A stretch of DNA of 64,000 bases from Neoceratodus forsteri (Eukaryota > Chordata > Ceratodontiformes > Ceratodontidae). Shown in pieces: positions 32,790 to 46,550 of this stretch (within the stretch, counting starts at the first letter, position 1; every line of letters starts with the position of its first letter). Made by a program: the position numbers and the translations under genes. Where the stretch lies: positions 695,779,501 to 695,843,500 of the forward strand of contig CM057454.1 of NCBI GenBank assembly GCA_016271365.2. Reading direction: 5' to 3'. The notes beneath the pieces are model-generated. The model did not search any database. It was not told the DNA's origin and was given only the letters and a program-made list of their open reading frames with translations.

Positions 32790-35560
32790 CGGGGACGAGA
32801 TATGCAGAGACAACAGGTTGGGAAACCATATGAGCTTACCCCCCATAACAGTGACAAAGGACAAATGGCAAGTACTATTGGTGATGCTAGGAAAGGAGGG
32901 CAGTATAGGGAGGGGGGGAAAGGGTGGAAGGTGGTTACCCTTAATGCTAGGAGCCTTGGGAGAAAAACTGCAGAGTTACAGGTTCTCATGGCAGAGGGAG
33001 AGGTGGACATTGTAGCCATCATGGAAACATGGGCCACCCAATATAATGACTGGAACCTGTCTATACCAGGGTACAGGTTATTTTGTAGGGACAGGGTGAT
33101 TGGGAAAGGGGGGGGTGGCACTATATGTGAAGGAAGGACTGAAGTGTGTAAGGGAGGAAGGGAGGAGGTAGTACGGAGTCACTTGGGGTGAAATCCAGGA
33201 TTCCAAGAATAGATTCTTAGAATGGGAGGGTGTACAGGCCACCATCTCAGACGGAGGAGTTAGACAGGAACTAGCGGGACAGATCAGGAGGACCTGTGAG
33301 AAGGGTAGTGTGGTGATTGTGGGGACTTCAACATGCCAGGAGTGGACTGGGCACCCCAACAACCAGGAACAGAAGGGAGCAGGTACTGCTGGATGCCTTC
33401 CAGGACAGCTTCCTGCTGCAAATGGTCAGTGAACCAACCAGGTTAGGGAATACCCTTTACCTTGTGCTGGCAAATGGGGACTTTGTGAGAGAACTTACAG
33501 TGGAGAAACCGCTGTCAGGGAGTGGCCACCACTCAGTATGGCTCACATTGGATATGGGCAAGGAAGGAGTGGAATCTGGCACAAGAGTGCTGGACTTCAG
33601 GAGGGCCAACTTTGGGAGGATGGGGGAAGTGGTAAAGGGCACCTGGCCAGAATTCAATCTAGTATGGATATGAACCAGAGGTGGGAGCTCATAAAGCTGG
33701 GGATACTGGAGGCAACCAAAACCTGCTGCAAAGCCCAGAGCAAGAAGGCTAGGGCTAAGAAACTGAGCTGGTTGAGCAAGGAGGTCATGGAAAAGGTAAG
33801 GAGGAAAAGAGCTGCCTTTAGGAAGTACAAGAAAACAGGGAGGGGGAGGACAGAGAGGAGTACTTGACAGAATCGAAGGAGGTGACAGGGCAGTAAGGGT
33901 AGCCAAAGCATCTATGGAACTCAGGCTGGCACAAGGCATTAAGAAGGGGGAGAAGGACTTCAAGTACATCAGGGAGAAAAGGAGCTGTAAGGACCACATA
34001 GTAAGGATTAGGAAGGAGGGGGGTTGGGTGGAAGCAGGGTATGATAAGACGGAAGCACTAAATGAGTACTTCTGCTCAGTATTTACTAAAGAGAAGAGGG
34101 GGGTGACACCCAAGGTGGGAGAAATGGCAGAAGCAGGGGGAAGTGGTGACAGATGGGGAAATCATGGAGGACAGAGTTTGAGAGGGTTTGAAGGCACTAA
34201 GGGTGGACAAGGCACCAGGCCCAGATGGCATCCACCCCAGGGTACTGAAGGAGCTGGCAGAGGTCCTTGCAGGACCTTTGGCAGACCTATTTAATGCCTC
34301 ACTACATTCGGGGTGTGTACCTCAGGGCTGGAGGATGGCTCATGTGGTGCCCCTCCACAAGAGTGGCCCCAAGGATGAACCGGGAAACTACAGACCAGTG
34401 AGCCTCACATCCATCGTGGGTAAGCTAATGGAGACTATCCTGAAGGAGAGGCTGGTGGCCCTCCTAGAGGCCAAAGGACTACAGGACAGCAGACAGCATG
34501 TATTCACACATGGCAGATCTGCCAAACCAAGCTGGTCGAGTTCTAAGGACTGGGTAACTAGGCAACTGGACAGGGGCCATGCAGTGGATGTCCTGTATCT
34601 GGACTTCAGTAAGGCATTCGACTCGGTGCCACATGGAAGGCTGGGAAGGAAGTTAGTAGGCACAGGGCGGGTGCAAAGCTAGTGAGATGGGTAGGAAACT
34701 GGCTGCAGGGAAGGCAACAGAGGGTGGTGGTGGGTGGGGAGCTCTCACACCCAAGGGCAGTGACGAGTGATGTCCCACAGGTCTCAGTGTTGGGACCAGT
34801 GTTGTTTGGGATATTCATTGCAGACAAATCATGGGACATCAAGAGCAAGATCAGTCTGTCTGCTGATGATACCAAGGTTGGCGCGGTGGTGGATGACCTA
34901 GAGGGATGGCAGGGGTTGCAGGATGATCTGGCAAAGCTTGAAACCTGGTCAGACACCTGGCAACTGGGGTTTAATGCCAAAAAGTGCAAGGTGCTGCATT
35001 TTGGGATGAAGAACCCAAGAAGGAGTTACCAGCTAGGGGGAGTGCAGCTAGCCCAGACAGAGGAGGAGAAGGATCTGGGTGTGCTCATTAAAGGGTCAAT
35101 GAACAACTCGCACAATGTAGGAAGGCAGCTGCAAAGGCCAACAAAATGCTGGGTTGTATTGCAAGGGTATATCCTTGAGGAGGGAGGAGGTGATTCTGCC
35201 ACTGTATAGGTCATTAGTTAGACTATACCTGGAGTACTGCATGCAGTACTGGCATCCGTATCTGAAGAGGGACATTAAGTTACTGGAGGGGGTGCAGCGC
35301 AGGGTGACAAAGATGATCAAGGGGCTGGGGAACTTATCATATGAGAGGAGGTTGAAGGAGTTGAACATGTACTCACTGGAGGAGAGGAGAGACAGGGGTG
35401 ACATGATTGAAACCTTTAAATACATGAAAGGAATAAACAAGATGGGTACAGAGGGGCTGTTTAAAGTAAGGGAGGGGAGGGCCACCAGGGGCCATGATAT
35501 GAGACTGGAATGAGGAAGGTTCAGGAGGAGATGAGGAGACACTTTTTACAGAGAGGGTGG
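32790..35560 (+). pseudogene. CR1 ORF2: endonuclease and RT, broken
   Basis: The APE endonuclease starts GWKVVTLNARSLGRKTAEL then VDIVAIMETWATQYNDW (catalytic Glu; 32925-33060) and continues in shifted frames to GDFNMPGVDWAPQ (33320). The RT has KAPGPDGIHPRVLKELAEVL (34206-34265), NYRPVSLTSIVGKLMETIL, VLYLDFSKAFDSVPHGRL (34590), VSVLGPVLFGIF and SADDTKVG (34860; Y/F of the YADD box is Ser). The thumb has FNAKKCKVLHF and VQRRVTKMIKGLGNL (35300). At least six frameshifts, so inactive. Confidence 0.92.
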
Positions 35561-35770
35561 TGGCTGGTGAATACGTTGCTGCAGAAGTGGTATGCAGTAG
35601 AACAGTGGACTGCTTCAAATGAGGATGGGACAGGACAAGGGGGAGGGTTAATGAAGGGGAAGGCTGGAAGGGAGGGGCAGCTGCAAAATAAGGGGTGCTA
35701 GCTGCACATTCAAGCAGACTTGATAGACCTCTATGCCTTTATCTGCTGGCAAATTTCATATGTTCGTATT

Positions 35771-35960
35771 TTATTTCATCATAGTTAATTGACATAAAAA
35801 ACTTGACTGTTCGAACACTGTGTACGCTATGAATTTTGTGGCCTTCTGGTAGTAGTGGTGAAGTGACGAAAAGGTATGACAAATTTTTATCTTTTTTTTA
35901 TATATTCTTGTATATCTTTTAGCTTTTCAGAAACCCAGTCTAGCAGCTGCAGTTTGCTTA
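35771..35960. other. Spacer between tail-to-tail CR1s
   Basis: 190 bp of A/T-rich unique sequence between the 3' ends of two CR1s in opposite orientation. No feature recognised. Confidence 0.6.
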
Positions 35961-38900
35961 CATACTAACATACTAACATACTATTTGCCAGCAGATTAGG
36001 CCTTATGGTCTATCAAGTCTGCTCGAACCTAGATCCTTAGTTGGGTGCCGAGACCCTCCCATCCCTTGTGCTCCAGAAACCCCTATCATCCATCCCCACC
36101 CCGGACAGGCCATCATCTGATACATCCACTTTCTGTGTCTGTCCCACCCTTTTCTTAAAGCTCTCCACTGTGGATCTCTGAACCAGCTCACCAGGCAGAG
36201 CATTCCAAGGGTCCACCACCCTCTCAGTGAAAACCTCCTCCTCTTTCCCCTCACCCTTCCACCTTCCAACTTCAAACCATGCCCTCTGGTGATGCCTCCC
36301 TGCTTTAGTCTAAAGATCCCTCCATGTTTACCCTATTTATTCCTTGAGGTACTTGAAGACCTCAATCATGTCCCCCTCTCTCTCCTCCCAATGAAAACAG
36401 GCAGAGCTCCTCAAGTCTGTCCTCGTAAGTCAAATCCCTAGCCCTCGATCATCTTTTGTTGCCCTCCTCTGTACCCTCTCCAGGAGCTGTATGTCCCTCT
36501 TAATGTGGTCTCCAGTACTGTACACAGTACTCAAGGTGTGGTCTAACCAGTCCATTGTACAGTGGCAGAATCACTTCCTTGCTCCTAGAGGTGATCCCCT
36601 CTTGCATGCATCCCAACATCCTGTTTGCCTTAGCTGCTCTCCTGCACTGCTCAGTGTTATTCATACATGTATCCACCATGACCCCTAGGTCTTTTTCCCT
36701 GTTGAGGCTTCCAGCACCTCCCTCCCAGGGTGTACCTGTGTTTAGAGTTCCCGACCAAGATGCAACACCTTGCACTTGGTGATATTGAAATTTAATTTCC
36801 ATGTGTGAGCCCAGCTTCCAGGGTGTCCAGGTCCTCTTGCAGGGCCAACCTCCCCTTCTCCCTCAACTACTGCTCCCATCTTGGAGTCATCATGAAGAGA
36901 CTCATTTCACACCCTATACCATCCTGATGTCTGATATGTATGCATTAAACAGGATTGGACCCAGGACCGAGCCCTGTGGTACCCTACTACTACCTCTCTA
37001 GGGTTCGAGAGCTCCCACAGACCACTACTCTCTGAGTGCGTCCAGCTAGCCAGTTTTCAATCCATCTGACCATCAAAGGGCCTACTCCTAACCCCATCAG
37101 TTTCTCCACCAGACCATTGTGGGGACAGAGTCAAACGCCTTGCTGAAGTCCAAGAATAATACATCCACAGGCTTACCCCCTTATCCAGTTCTGATGTTAC
37201 CCATTCATAGAACTCTACAAGGCTGGTTTGACATGATCTACCTGCACAAACCCATGCTGCCGACTATCCAGACCTCCCCCACCTCCAAGTAAACCCCAAT
37301 CGTTCCTTTAGTATACTCTCCATTAATTTTCCCACCACCGAGGTTAAACTGATGGGTCTATAGTTTCCTGGTACTTCCTTCGACCCCTTTATGGATTGGT
37401 ACCACATGCTCTCTCGCCAATCCTTTGTGGTACCCTCCTGTCTCAAGTGACCTGTTGAAAAGTCTGGCCAGGGGTGCAGCCAGTATGTCCGCCAATTCCC
37501 ATAGTACTCTCGGATGAATGCCATCCGGCCCAGGAGATTTGTCTTTCTTTAGGGCCTTGAGGGCAAACCACCCCCTTTTGGTGGGGATGGCATCATCCGT
37601 CCCCTCCACCTTACTGGTCTTTTTATCCTTATCCAGATGCGACACCCCTGGGGTACCTTTCCCTCCCTTTTGCTCCATTTCTGCTGCTCCCCTGATCCCA
37701 CTCCCTGCCGCTTCTATCCCCTTTGTGCCTTGCTTTGTAGATATCCCATCCCCTTCCCTAGTGAACACAGAGGCAAAGTACTCGTTAAATACCTCTGCCT
37801 GGTCCCTCGCCTCTTCCACCCACCCTCCTTCTGATCTCAATCTGCTGAGATGGCCCTTAGTTTTTCTCCGCTCCCCAATGTACGGAAGAACCCTTTTCCC
37901 TCCATGTATCCCTGTGCCAGCCGATGCTCTTTACTGGACTTTGCTCCCTCACCATAAGGGTGACTTTTCTAGATGCAAGCTGGTACATTTCCTTATCCCT
38001 ATCCTCTTGTTGTTTTATATTTTTGTAAGCCGCCTTCTTTTCTCTGACTGCTACCTGGACCTCCTGACCACCAGCATGGTTTATGTGACCTCGCTCCTTA
38101 TGTTTCAACTTAGCGTCAGATCCTGACTGCCTCATGAAGTCCCGTTTTATGACCTCCCATCTCCTTTCCACACTTGTTGTTGAGGTAATCCTTCAAGTGA
38201 TCCTGAGAATATTTCCCATGCCCATAAAGTCTGCTCCCAAAGTCTCACTGCCAGTGTCCCAGATCTCACCCCACTCCCCCAATGCTTATTTGAAACCAGA
38301 CAGTATTGTGGTCACTCCAGTCAGGGGGTCCTGTACAACCATGTCCCTTACCAGATCCCCATCTGCCAGAACCACATCCAGGACATGCCCCTCCCTTGTG
38401 GGCTCCATCACATGCTGTGTGAAGAACACATCCTGAAGCCATCCAGCAGCCTCTGCTCCTTGGCCACCTTAGAGCATATGTTCCCAGTTAGTACCTGGCA
38501 TATTAAGGTCCCCATCAACACCTCCTTCCCCTTTGGACCACACTGGGCAATGATGTTGTCCAGCAAACCATCCTCTAGAACATCACTCATCCCGGGGCCT
38601 ATATACTACACCCAGCTTGACCTTATCTCCTGCTGGGGATCAAGGTGACCCATAAGGCCTCCACGCTTCCCTCTGCCTCTTCTACCATAGCAATTAGTGT
38701 CATCTCTAATGAACATAGCCACTCCACCCTCTGCCCTCCTTTCTATCCTTCCTAAGCATAGTGTACCCCGCACATTTAGGTCCCAGTCATGATTTTTGTT
38801 GGCCCACGTTTCCATGATGACTGCCGCCACATCCACCCCTCCTCGAACAGCATGGCCTGGAACTCTGGCAACTTGTCTCCAAACTCCTGGCATTTACTAA

Positions 38901-39650
38901 CACTAACCCCCACCCTTATCCCTGATCCTTTTGTGAACCCCACCCAGATTCCTTATACTTCCATCCTCCCCCTCCTCCTCCTGAAACCTCCACCTCCAGT
39001 CTGTTCCCCCCCCCCTTGGGCTTGAAATACTCCCTCATCTGGAGGAGGCTTCTAGTCAGCCCCCTTATCCCTCCCTTTACAAGTTTAAACCCCACCTTTC
39101 TTGTATGTAGTCAGCCATCCCCTGTTTAAGGACTTCTTTCCCTAATGGGGCAAGATGAAACCTGTCCTTGGCATATAGTCCCTTATCCTCCCAAACTCCA
39201 TTCCAGTTCCCTTTACTAACCCATTCTCTTCACCCCACTTCCTGAGCCATTCATTAACCTCTGTGAGCCATTTTTTCTCCACTGGGGCCTTTGGTACCAG
39301 CAATATCTCCGAAAGAAAATTGCATCCATTATCCCGACAGACTCTGGCAAGTTCTTGGAACCTTGCTTGGATTTCCATAATGCTATTTCCTCTAGATCAT
39401 TAGTTCCCAAATGCACCAGAATCGGTTTCCCTCCACAATCCCTAACCATTTCATACACCATGAACTTTGCTCTGTGCACTGTCAGCCCAGAGATACTCAC
39501 TACCTTCACCTGGCTATGGCATCCATCCCCCTGTCCCTCCCAATGGATACCCTTAATCATCGAGTCTTCCAGTAACAGAACCTTAACACCGCCATCATCC
39601 TTATGGTTACCTCCACTATGCCCTCAGTCTAAATTTGAAGAAACATTTAT
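35961..39650 (-). pseudogene. CR1, minus strand, ORF1 end to 3' tail
   Basis: From high to low: the esterase of ORF1 (39590-39140) with VLLLEDSMIKGIHW (GDS altered to EDS, Ser kept) and LVHLGTNDLEE. ORF2 endonuclease VDVAAVIMETWANKNHDW (38840) and AEGGVAMFIRDDTNC. RT linker EGGWVEEARDQAEVFNEYF (37835), KSPGPDGIHPRVLWELADIL (37550), VPGNYRPISLTSVVGKLMES (37380-37320). Thumb NREKDLGVMVDTC and HLEYCVQYWRPH (36510). The 3' tail starts at about 35960 (actatttgccagcagatt). Truncated within ORF1 at 39650. Many frameshifts. It belongs to the same subfamily as the plus copy, judging by the shared tail. Confidence 0.9.
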
Positions 39651-39892
39651 ACCATAACTTCACACTTTCATTCTTGGTAATACTTACTTTTGTTTCAATT
39701 TTAAATTACTGTCCTAATAGTACATGCCACATAGTCTAAAAATTTATTTGAAAATTAATTTGACCTTTTTTCTCTTATTTTCAGCACAAGTATCCATATG
39801 ACCTATCCTTAGGGAGGTTAAGATACACACAGCTTGAGGCAAATTTAAAAGAACATTGGTGGAGGGTTGACTTGATGAGAGTTTATTGCTAT
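39651..39892. other. Unassigned
   Basis: A/T-rich, nothing recognised between the CR1 5' truncation point and the SINE. Confidence 0.4.
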
Positions 39893-40355
39893 CTGTCAAA
39901 GCAGCTCAGTTGGTAGCACATCCACCTCTGGACCAGAAGTTCATGGGTTTTCATCCCACACCAGGATTAGATTTGCACCTAAAACACTGGCATCTGAGTA
40001 CTGTATTGGGGGGGTGCTGTACTGCTGGGGTGTGCCATTCTTTGGATGAGACATTAAACTGAGGTCCCTTCTACTCATCGTGGTGCTGTCCTGGTGGGTG
40101 TCCAGGTGGAAGTAAAAGAACCCAGAGCACTTTTCGAAAACAGTAGGCAACAGTCCCAGGTTCCTGATCAACATTCCCCTTCCCATAAAAGCCAGTTCAT
40201 GCAATTGTCCAGGCTATGTGTGGGTGTCGATGTGTGATGTGGCCACCACTACACATTCAGTCACTTCACTACCAGTCTAGCATTGCTTGTAAAGTGCTTT
40301 GAATACACTGTGTATGGAAAGCACTGTATAAATGTGATCGTCTTCTTTCTTCTAC
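39893..40355 (+). repeat. V-SINE (tRNA-head SINE with conserved core)
   Basis: tRNA-like head: A box gctcagttggtagcacatcc (39903-39922) and degenerate B box ggttttcatccca (39947-39959). Core: tttggatgagacattaaact followed by gaggtccc (40041-40068) and gaacccagagcacttttcg (40119-40137), the signature of the V-SINE superfamily (Lun1 of lungfish, DANA of zebrafish, HE1 of sharks). Tail: tgtaaagtgctttgaatac and gcactgtataaatgtgatcg, the LINE-recognised 3' end. Essentially full length (about 450 bp). Non-coding; Pol III transcribed. Confidence 0.92.
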
Positions 40356-40879
40356 CTCTCAAGGTCTAGAAGCGCTCAATTTATTTGGGGACATTGGAAA
40401 AGAATGTGGGTAGGAAAGGAAGCCATAATAAGAGGATCCAGAACTGTGGTCTTTTGAACCTGGAACCACAAAGATAATTGGTTAATTGGGACATAACGGA
40501 CACAACAGTGTAACAAACATTGTTCAGTGCTGGGCACCGTAAGGAAGCATAACAGGAAAGTATTTACACTTGTTGAAGACACAAGCCAATTGCTGACTAT
40601 TGTAATTTTAATCTACAGATCTCAAGAGTTCCATAATCAAGGGACATTTTTAATTACATCTTCAGATTTCTATTTATTTGTTACTTAGAGTGCATTTTCT
40701 TATTGATATAATTGGTGCATGTATTAACTTGATTGGCTTGATTAATTAGATAATTAGATTATGATACTCTGTTCTTTCTGGTCTTAGTCAGGCACTTTTG
40801 CACTTATTTGCACACAATATTTGCACTTTACTCTTATTCTAGTTTGCTTGGTTTTTGCACATAATAACAATGGACACAT
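40356..40879. other. Unassigned
   Basis: No gene or repeat recognised. A/T-rich, with runs of attagataattagatt near 40745. Confidence 0.35.
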
Positions 40880-41701
40880 GAAGCGGAAGAATTGTTAGGC
40901 ATGGAAGTACAGTTAAAGAAGATCTGTAAATATCAACCTCAACACCAATAGAAAACAAAAAAATAATAAATGCACCTATGATGAAATAGTAAAGCAAAAC
41001 CTAGATGAAGAAGGGGATTTTAAGAAAAAAAGTCACTAAAACAAAATAGAAAACAAAAAAGCAGCCCAAAAAGAGTGAGAAGAAAAGGCAAGCTCAAGGA
41101 CAGAAACAAATGAGATTGTCAACAAGAATTTAAAACATATGGGTATAAAGGGCAATGGCAATGTTGTTATAGACACACATATACAATCTAATACATCAAT
41201 CTTAAAGATGGCAAAATAAGTCAGTCCTAAAAAAAAAATAACAGATTTCTTGAAGACAATCACATCATTTAAAGTAAAACATTCTCAGGATAAACCTGGG
41301 ATAAAGATATAGGAGGAAAAGGAAAGAACAGATGAAACTGGACTAAAAAATGAAAATAGAAGAAAGATCAAATGTGGTGAAAAATCGAAATGGGAAAGAA
41401 AAATCACCCCAAAATATAGTAAACATGGGCCCAAAAATCCATAAAAGCAGTAAATAATCAGAAAGGGAATAATAATAGAAAGGAAGCCAGTAACCTTTCC
41501 TCTAAATCACATAATAACACATCTGAGATGCTAACAGAATCAATATATCAAAAAGAAAAGGAAGTAAAGGAAACATGACTTGATCTATTTAGCCCATAAC
41601 AAATTTCCTCTGGGGAGGAAGATATACAATCTAAAGAGCAAAATCATGTATCAATTCTGGCACAGTCACCAAACATAGTGTTTGCTTGATTAGATAAGGA
41701 A

Positions 41702-42985
41702 GTGAAAAAAATAGAAATAGACTCTGAATGTATGAAACAATGTCCTGATCATTTATCCAAGTACACATTTAAAGCTTTAGCACAACAAATAATGACCAAT
41801 ATAGTCCTGTTAGAGGTGATAAATGAATTAAAGGGTAGAATGGATTATTTATCACAGTATGCAAAACAACTGATTAACACCATAACAATGACAATAGAAG
41901 AAACTGAAAAAATGGTGAAACAGAAATTAGAGTTTTCCACCATAAATATTCCAAGATACTCATGTGAGAAACAAAAAATGGAATCATAAAACAATAAAAA
42001 CCAAAAAGGGGGAAAAAAGAAAAAAGGGCAAGAGCAAGAAAGTATAAAGGATGAAAGGACAAAAGAAGATAAGGTGGAGAAAATAAAGCATCCTCCATCA
42101 GTACCCCAGCCCCAAAACCGAGATAACAAAACATACAATGCAATGCGTTGATCAGATAAACTCAAGAAAGGATGGCAATAAAGGTGAAGGCAAGGCTCAG
42201 AACATTCAAGAAGTTACAGACACATTTAGAGAGCCAGAAGACAATACAATAAATGGAAGGGAAACTAAGAATAAAGATACAATTTCTGATAAAATCACAA
42301 TTGAAAGAAACATTTCCCTGATGGGATCTGAAGTAGAGTTAAGACTAAGTGAAATGTATAAAAAATCATATGAGACTTCAGAAACATTACTGTATCTGAT
42401 CCTCACTTATGTTTGGCAGAATTATTCTTAACAGAAGCAAAAGGGATAGTACTGATGGCCTGCAGAGACTCTCAGGACAATGATCTTCCAGTTTGCATCT
42501 TGGTAAAAGATATAGGGTTTAAAAAACAAATATAGACTAACTATACAAGATTATATAGCTTAGGTTTGGAACTAGCCTCTCCTGTAACATGGAAATCCAT
42601 TGTATGCAGATTATCTAAAAATACAGGATCTGGAAACCAAACAAAGAATAGTACATTCAAAGAAATTGCTACTAAGTTAAAGTGGAATTTTAGAGATGAG
42701 TCATGTATCCTCTCTATATTTGGCTTAGAAAGGCTACATAATGAAGATTACAAATCATTATTGTCTTCTGTCATTACTCTGATACAATATAATTGTGGTT
42801 TCGATTTGGATACAAATGACATTAAGGGAATTAAAAGAACTCATCCATATGGTATGGGAGACCAGATTGTTTTATGCATAAAATCAGCATGTTTAGCACA
42901 ACAGATACAAGATCACTCAGAAAACTTGGATAATATCAATATATTAATAGACATGAAAGACATATATGCACACAATGGTTTCTAA
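41702..42985 (+). pseudogene. LINE ORF1 region, coiled-coil type
   Basis: Open blocks 41702-41989 (helical, LLEVINELKGRMDYLSQY), 42138-42431 and 42566-42985. The last (139 aa) contains WNFRDESCILSIFGLERLHN, a Phe/Tyr-rich segment, then IKGIKRTHPYGMGDQIVLCI, reminiscent of an ORF1 RNA-binding fold. Stops and frameshifts separate the blocks. I do not recognise the family firmly; its position before the endonuclease is the main argument. Confidence 0.55.
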
Positions 42986-42999
42986 GCAGTTGATCAGAA

Positions 43000-45900
43000 T
43001 GTTAACTATTTGAGAGCAACAGACTGAATTCTTTGGAGGAAATCTTTGCAAAAGAAAATTCTGGTACACAGACCCTGTTGTCCTGAAACATTGCATGCCT
43101 GTATAGTCATTTTAAATCCTGAATAGGTGTCTTATATAGAACCATCAGATATTATATTATTCCAAGAAACATGGACCCTAGAAAATTTAAATTTAGTGGT
43201 AATAGTACAGTTTTTCCCCAGCAGTTAAAATGAATAAATTTGAGAGAGCCATGGGAGGTCTTGCAACCTACATCAAAATGAGAAAATGGATTACCATAAT
43301 AGAAAAATTTAGGATAACATCCTATTATTTAATGGTAATCCTGAAGTGGACTCTATTTTGGTTATACTTACAAATGTGTACATTCCACCTAAACAATATC
43401 ACACCTACAGTGATACAGTATGGAAGGAAATTATGAAGGACCTTATTGATGCAGGTGGTAAATACCCAAATGGCATACCTATTGTCACAGGAGATTTCAA
43501 TGCAAAATTAGCTGATTATGACTGCTCATAAATATTTGATTCATTGTTAGATATCAAGGAGGTTGGAACTAGAAAGAGTTTGGATAACATTACAAATGCT
43601 CAGGAAAATTGCTCCAACAATTTATTAAAGTAAATTTATTATTAATTCTGAATGGAAGGCTGAAAAGCGATGAACAGGGAAATGCTACATATCATTCAGC
43701 ACAAGGACAAAGTGTAAAAGATTATATATTCTGTTCCCCAAGTTATCCATATGTTTCATCCATGTTAGTCAAAATGAAACCTGAAAGTGATCATGCTTGT
43801 TAAGATATTTTTCCACACAGGATATGAATCATAGAAAAGGAAACTGATAAAATCATGTTTACTCATTTAACTTCAGCTGTGGCAAAAATTAATTAGGGTA
43901 AACTTTGAGACAGATCTAATAATAGATATTTTGGACAAATGGCATGAGGAAATGGGATCTGATAGGAGAACTAACCCAATGGCATTCCTGGAAAATGTAA
44001 ATAATCTTAATAAAAATCTAGTTGACAAAATATACGTAATGAATTACAATAACAATTATATAAAACATGGTTTGATGCTGAATGTAAAATTAAAAATACT
44101 AACTAAACAAATTAATAAAGAGTACTAAACTCATCCTTCAAAAGAAAATTTTAAGAATTTAAATAAAGCCAGAAAACAATATAAGATATTCTTAAAAGAC
44201 AAAAAGGAATCCCAACAAATAAATATCTGGAAAAAAATGTATGAGGTGGTAGAAAGAAGAGATGATAAAAAAAATTCTGTCAATTGGTAAATAAAAGGAC
44301 AACATTTTCAATCATCAATAGCAGTCCATATGCCTAAAGAACAGTGGGTAACATTTTTCAAACAGATCTTTTACAAGACTACATATACAAAAATTGAAGC
44401 GGGAATCTCTTAGATAATTGTAAAACAGATTATATCCCAATAATAATCCTGGAAATGAAGTAGAAGAAGCGCAGAAGAAGCCATCAAAATGTTAAAAAAT
44501 AAAACGGCACTGGGCCCAGATTTATTACCTCCAGAAATATACAAAGAATATAGTGATTTTGGACTCCTGTATTAACCAGAATTGTCAATACACATTTAAG
44601 AGAAAAATTTGTCCCATCATCATGGACAAAAAATATAATCGTACCGTTACATAAAAAAGGTTCAGTCTGCGAACCTTAAATTTCAGACCAATCAGTCTAC
44701 TACATGTAAGTTCAAAAATATTCTCTAAACTATTGTTAAATAGAATCAATATATGGTTAAAACAAAAATGTCCACTATCTAATGCACAAGCTGGATTTAG
44801 GTAAGGCTGTTTGGTAACTGATAATATATATTGTCTGCATCATATATTAGAAAAATATATTCTCATAAGAAAGAGCAAAGTTTTGCTCTCTTTGTGAATT
44901 TTAAAGTGGCCTTCGACATCATAAATTGAACTACATTGTGAAATATGCTATTAAACTTAAATGCTGATCCAGCTCTAGTAATTCTGATATATTTATTATA
45001 TACTAATACTCATACAGCTATTCTGATAGATAACCAAGGAAACCTCACAGAAGTCTTCAAAACTAATAGAGGGGTCAAGCATAGTTGCCTTCTAGCCCTA
45101 CTCTTTTTTACATCTATATTAATTTTTTACTCACAGATCCTGAATTCTCAAATAGAGACTCATCAAAAATTGGAGACTATACATGTGGTACACTAGCATA
45201 CGTGTACAATATACTGTTGTTATCACTATCCTATTCTAGTATGCAGAAAAAGATAAACACATTATATGAGATATGCCAACAGTTAGAACTAAAAATTAAT
45301 TTAGGCAAAATATAAATGGTTATTTTTTCAAAGCAAAAAAACTAAATATCAAGAAAAATACTCCTTTTATATTGGAGAGAATAAAGTAGGCAATGTAAAA
45401 GACTATATATATTTGGGGATCAAATTTTCATCTAACGGTTCATGGCACTCCCATCATAAAAATCAAATAACAAAAATGAATAGAGTTATAAAAGCGATTC
45501 TAAAATTCAATATTAATTATAATGGAAACACCTTAATTCCTGCACTAAGAGCATGAGAAGCAAAATTAAAACATATTCTTTTTTATGGAGCAGAGGTATG
45601 GGGCCATAAAAAAAAAACATCTTAGAAATACCTCTATTTGTTTTTATAAAGCTTTGTTGAAAGTTTCTACAACTACATCCTCTGCCATGATAAGATCAGA
45701 ATTGGGAATACCTCCTCTGGAAACTCTTATAAAATACAGGTTTCTTTCATATTGGTTAAAGATTATAAGCAGTCCACATAACTTTTTACCTAAGGCGTGC
45801 CTATTAGAAAAAGTAAAATGGTTTAATAATGTAATAATGTCCTACTGGTGAACCACTTTAATAGACACACTTGAAAAATCAGATCTTAAGCACTTATGGT

Positions 45901-46550
45901 CTGATTTTGACAAGGAAATAAACATCTCAATGCGATATAAAAAAATATCAAACAGCACTTATTTTGTTATTATAAAAATATGTCACAAGTAAAGTTTAGA
46001 GCACCAGGAAAATGTTGTGGTGCTTTATTGCAATTAGTCACTAATATCAAGAATAAAAGTAAGTACCCACAGTCACGGATGCACAAAAGACTGTTGTTCA
46101 AAAACATGCAAAAATCCTTTAATTTAAGTTTAAAGTGCAAAATACATGCTGCCTCAGGAGGTATTATGAGGTCTGTTACAAAAAATTAAGACATACAAGG
46201 AATAAAACAAAAATGTGCACACTATGGTTTAGTAAAAATAAAATGGCACACTGTATGGAGGATTATTTAGTTATTCCAACAATGCCAGAACAAAGACATT
46301 TGATAACATGGACTATACTTGAATTGCTGAACTCTAGATAGATTAGATATAATAAAATGTATAAAAACAGAGACCAAATGTATAAGGAATGCCCATCCAA
46401 TAATGTAATGGCAGAAACCTTAGAACACATTATTAAAATCTGTCCACTCCATAAAAAACAACTGAAAACATTTTGGAAGATCTTCTCAAGAAATATTCAG
46501 ATACTGCATATGATCCAATTTTATTTTGTTACACCCAAGAACCATGGATG
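43000..46550 (+). pseudogene. LINE ORF2: endonuclease, RT, C-terminal Cys region
   Basis: Endonuclease: EPSDIILFQETWTLENLN (43140-43190; catalytic Glu), FERAMGGLATYIK (43240), GIPIVTGDFNAKLADYD (43470-43525), LLILNGRLKSDEQGNATYH and SVKDYIFCSPSYP, PESDHA (43790; catalytic Asp-His). RT: NKTALGPDLLPPEIYKE (44500), SSWTKNIIVPLHKKGS (44615), AQAGFR (44790), NRGVKHSCLLALLFF (45070, for GVRQGCLLAPLLF), LAYVYNILLLSL (45195; YADD lost). C-terminus ECPSNNVMAETLEHIIKICP (46387). Inactive. The motif set fits jockey/I-like APE LINEs. Confidence 0.82.

Larger units (their letters stand above)
30885..35770 (+). mobile_element. Near-full-length CR1 retrotransposon
   Basis: 5' untranslated region (about 30885-31545, with caggtctcactcagtaggg and ggagtcagtgctttgg), ORF1 (31548-32772), ORF2 (about 32790-35560) and a 3' end with cctttatctgctggcaaatt near 35740, complementary in sequence to the start of the neighbouring minus-strand CR1. 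About 4.9 kb, near the expected CR1 length. The 5' boundary is approximate. Confidence 0.85.

Noticed and set aside
39893..39970. Functional tRNA gene at the V-SINE head
   Set aside because: The B box is degenerate and the downstream V core shows it is a SINE head.
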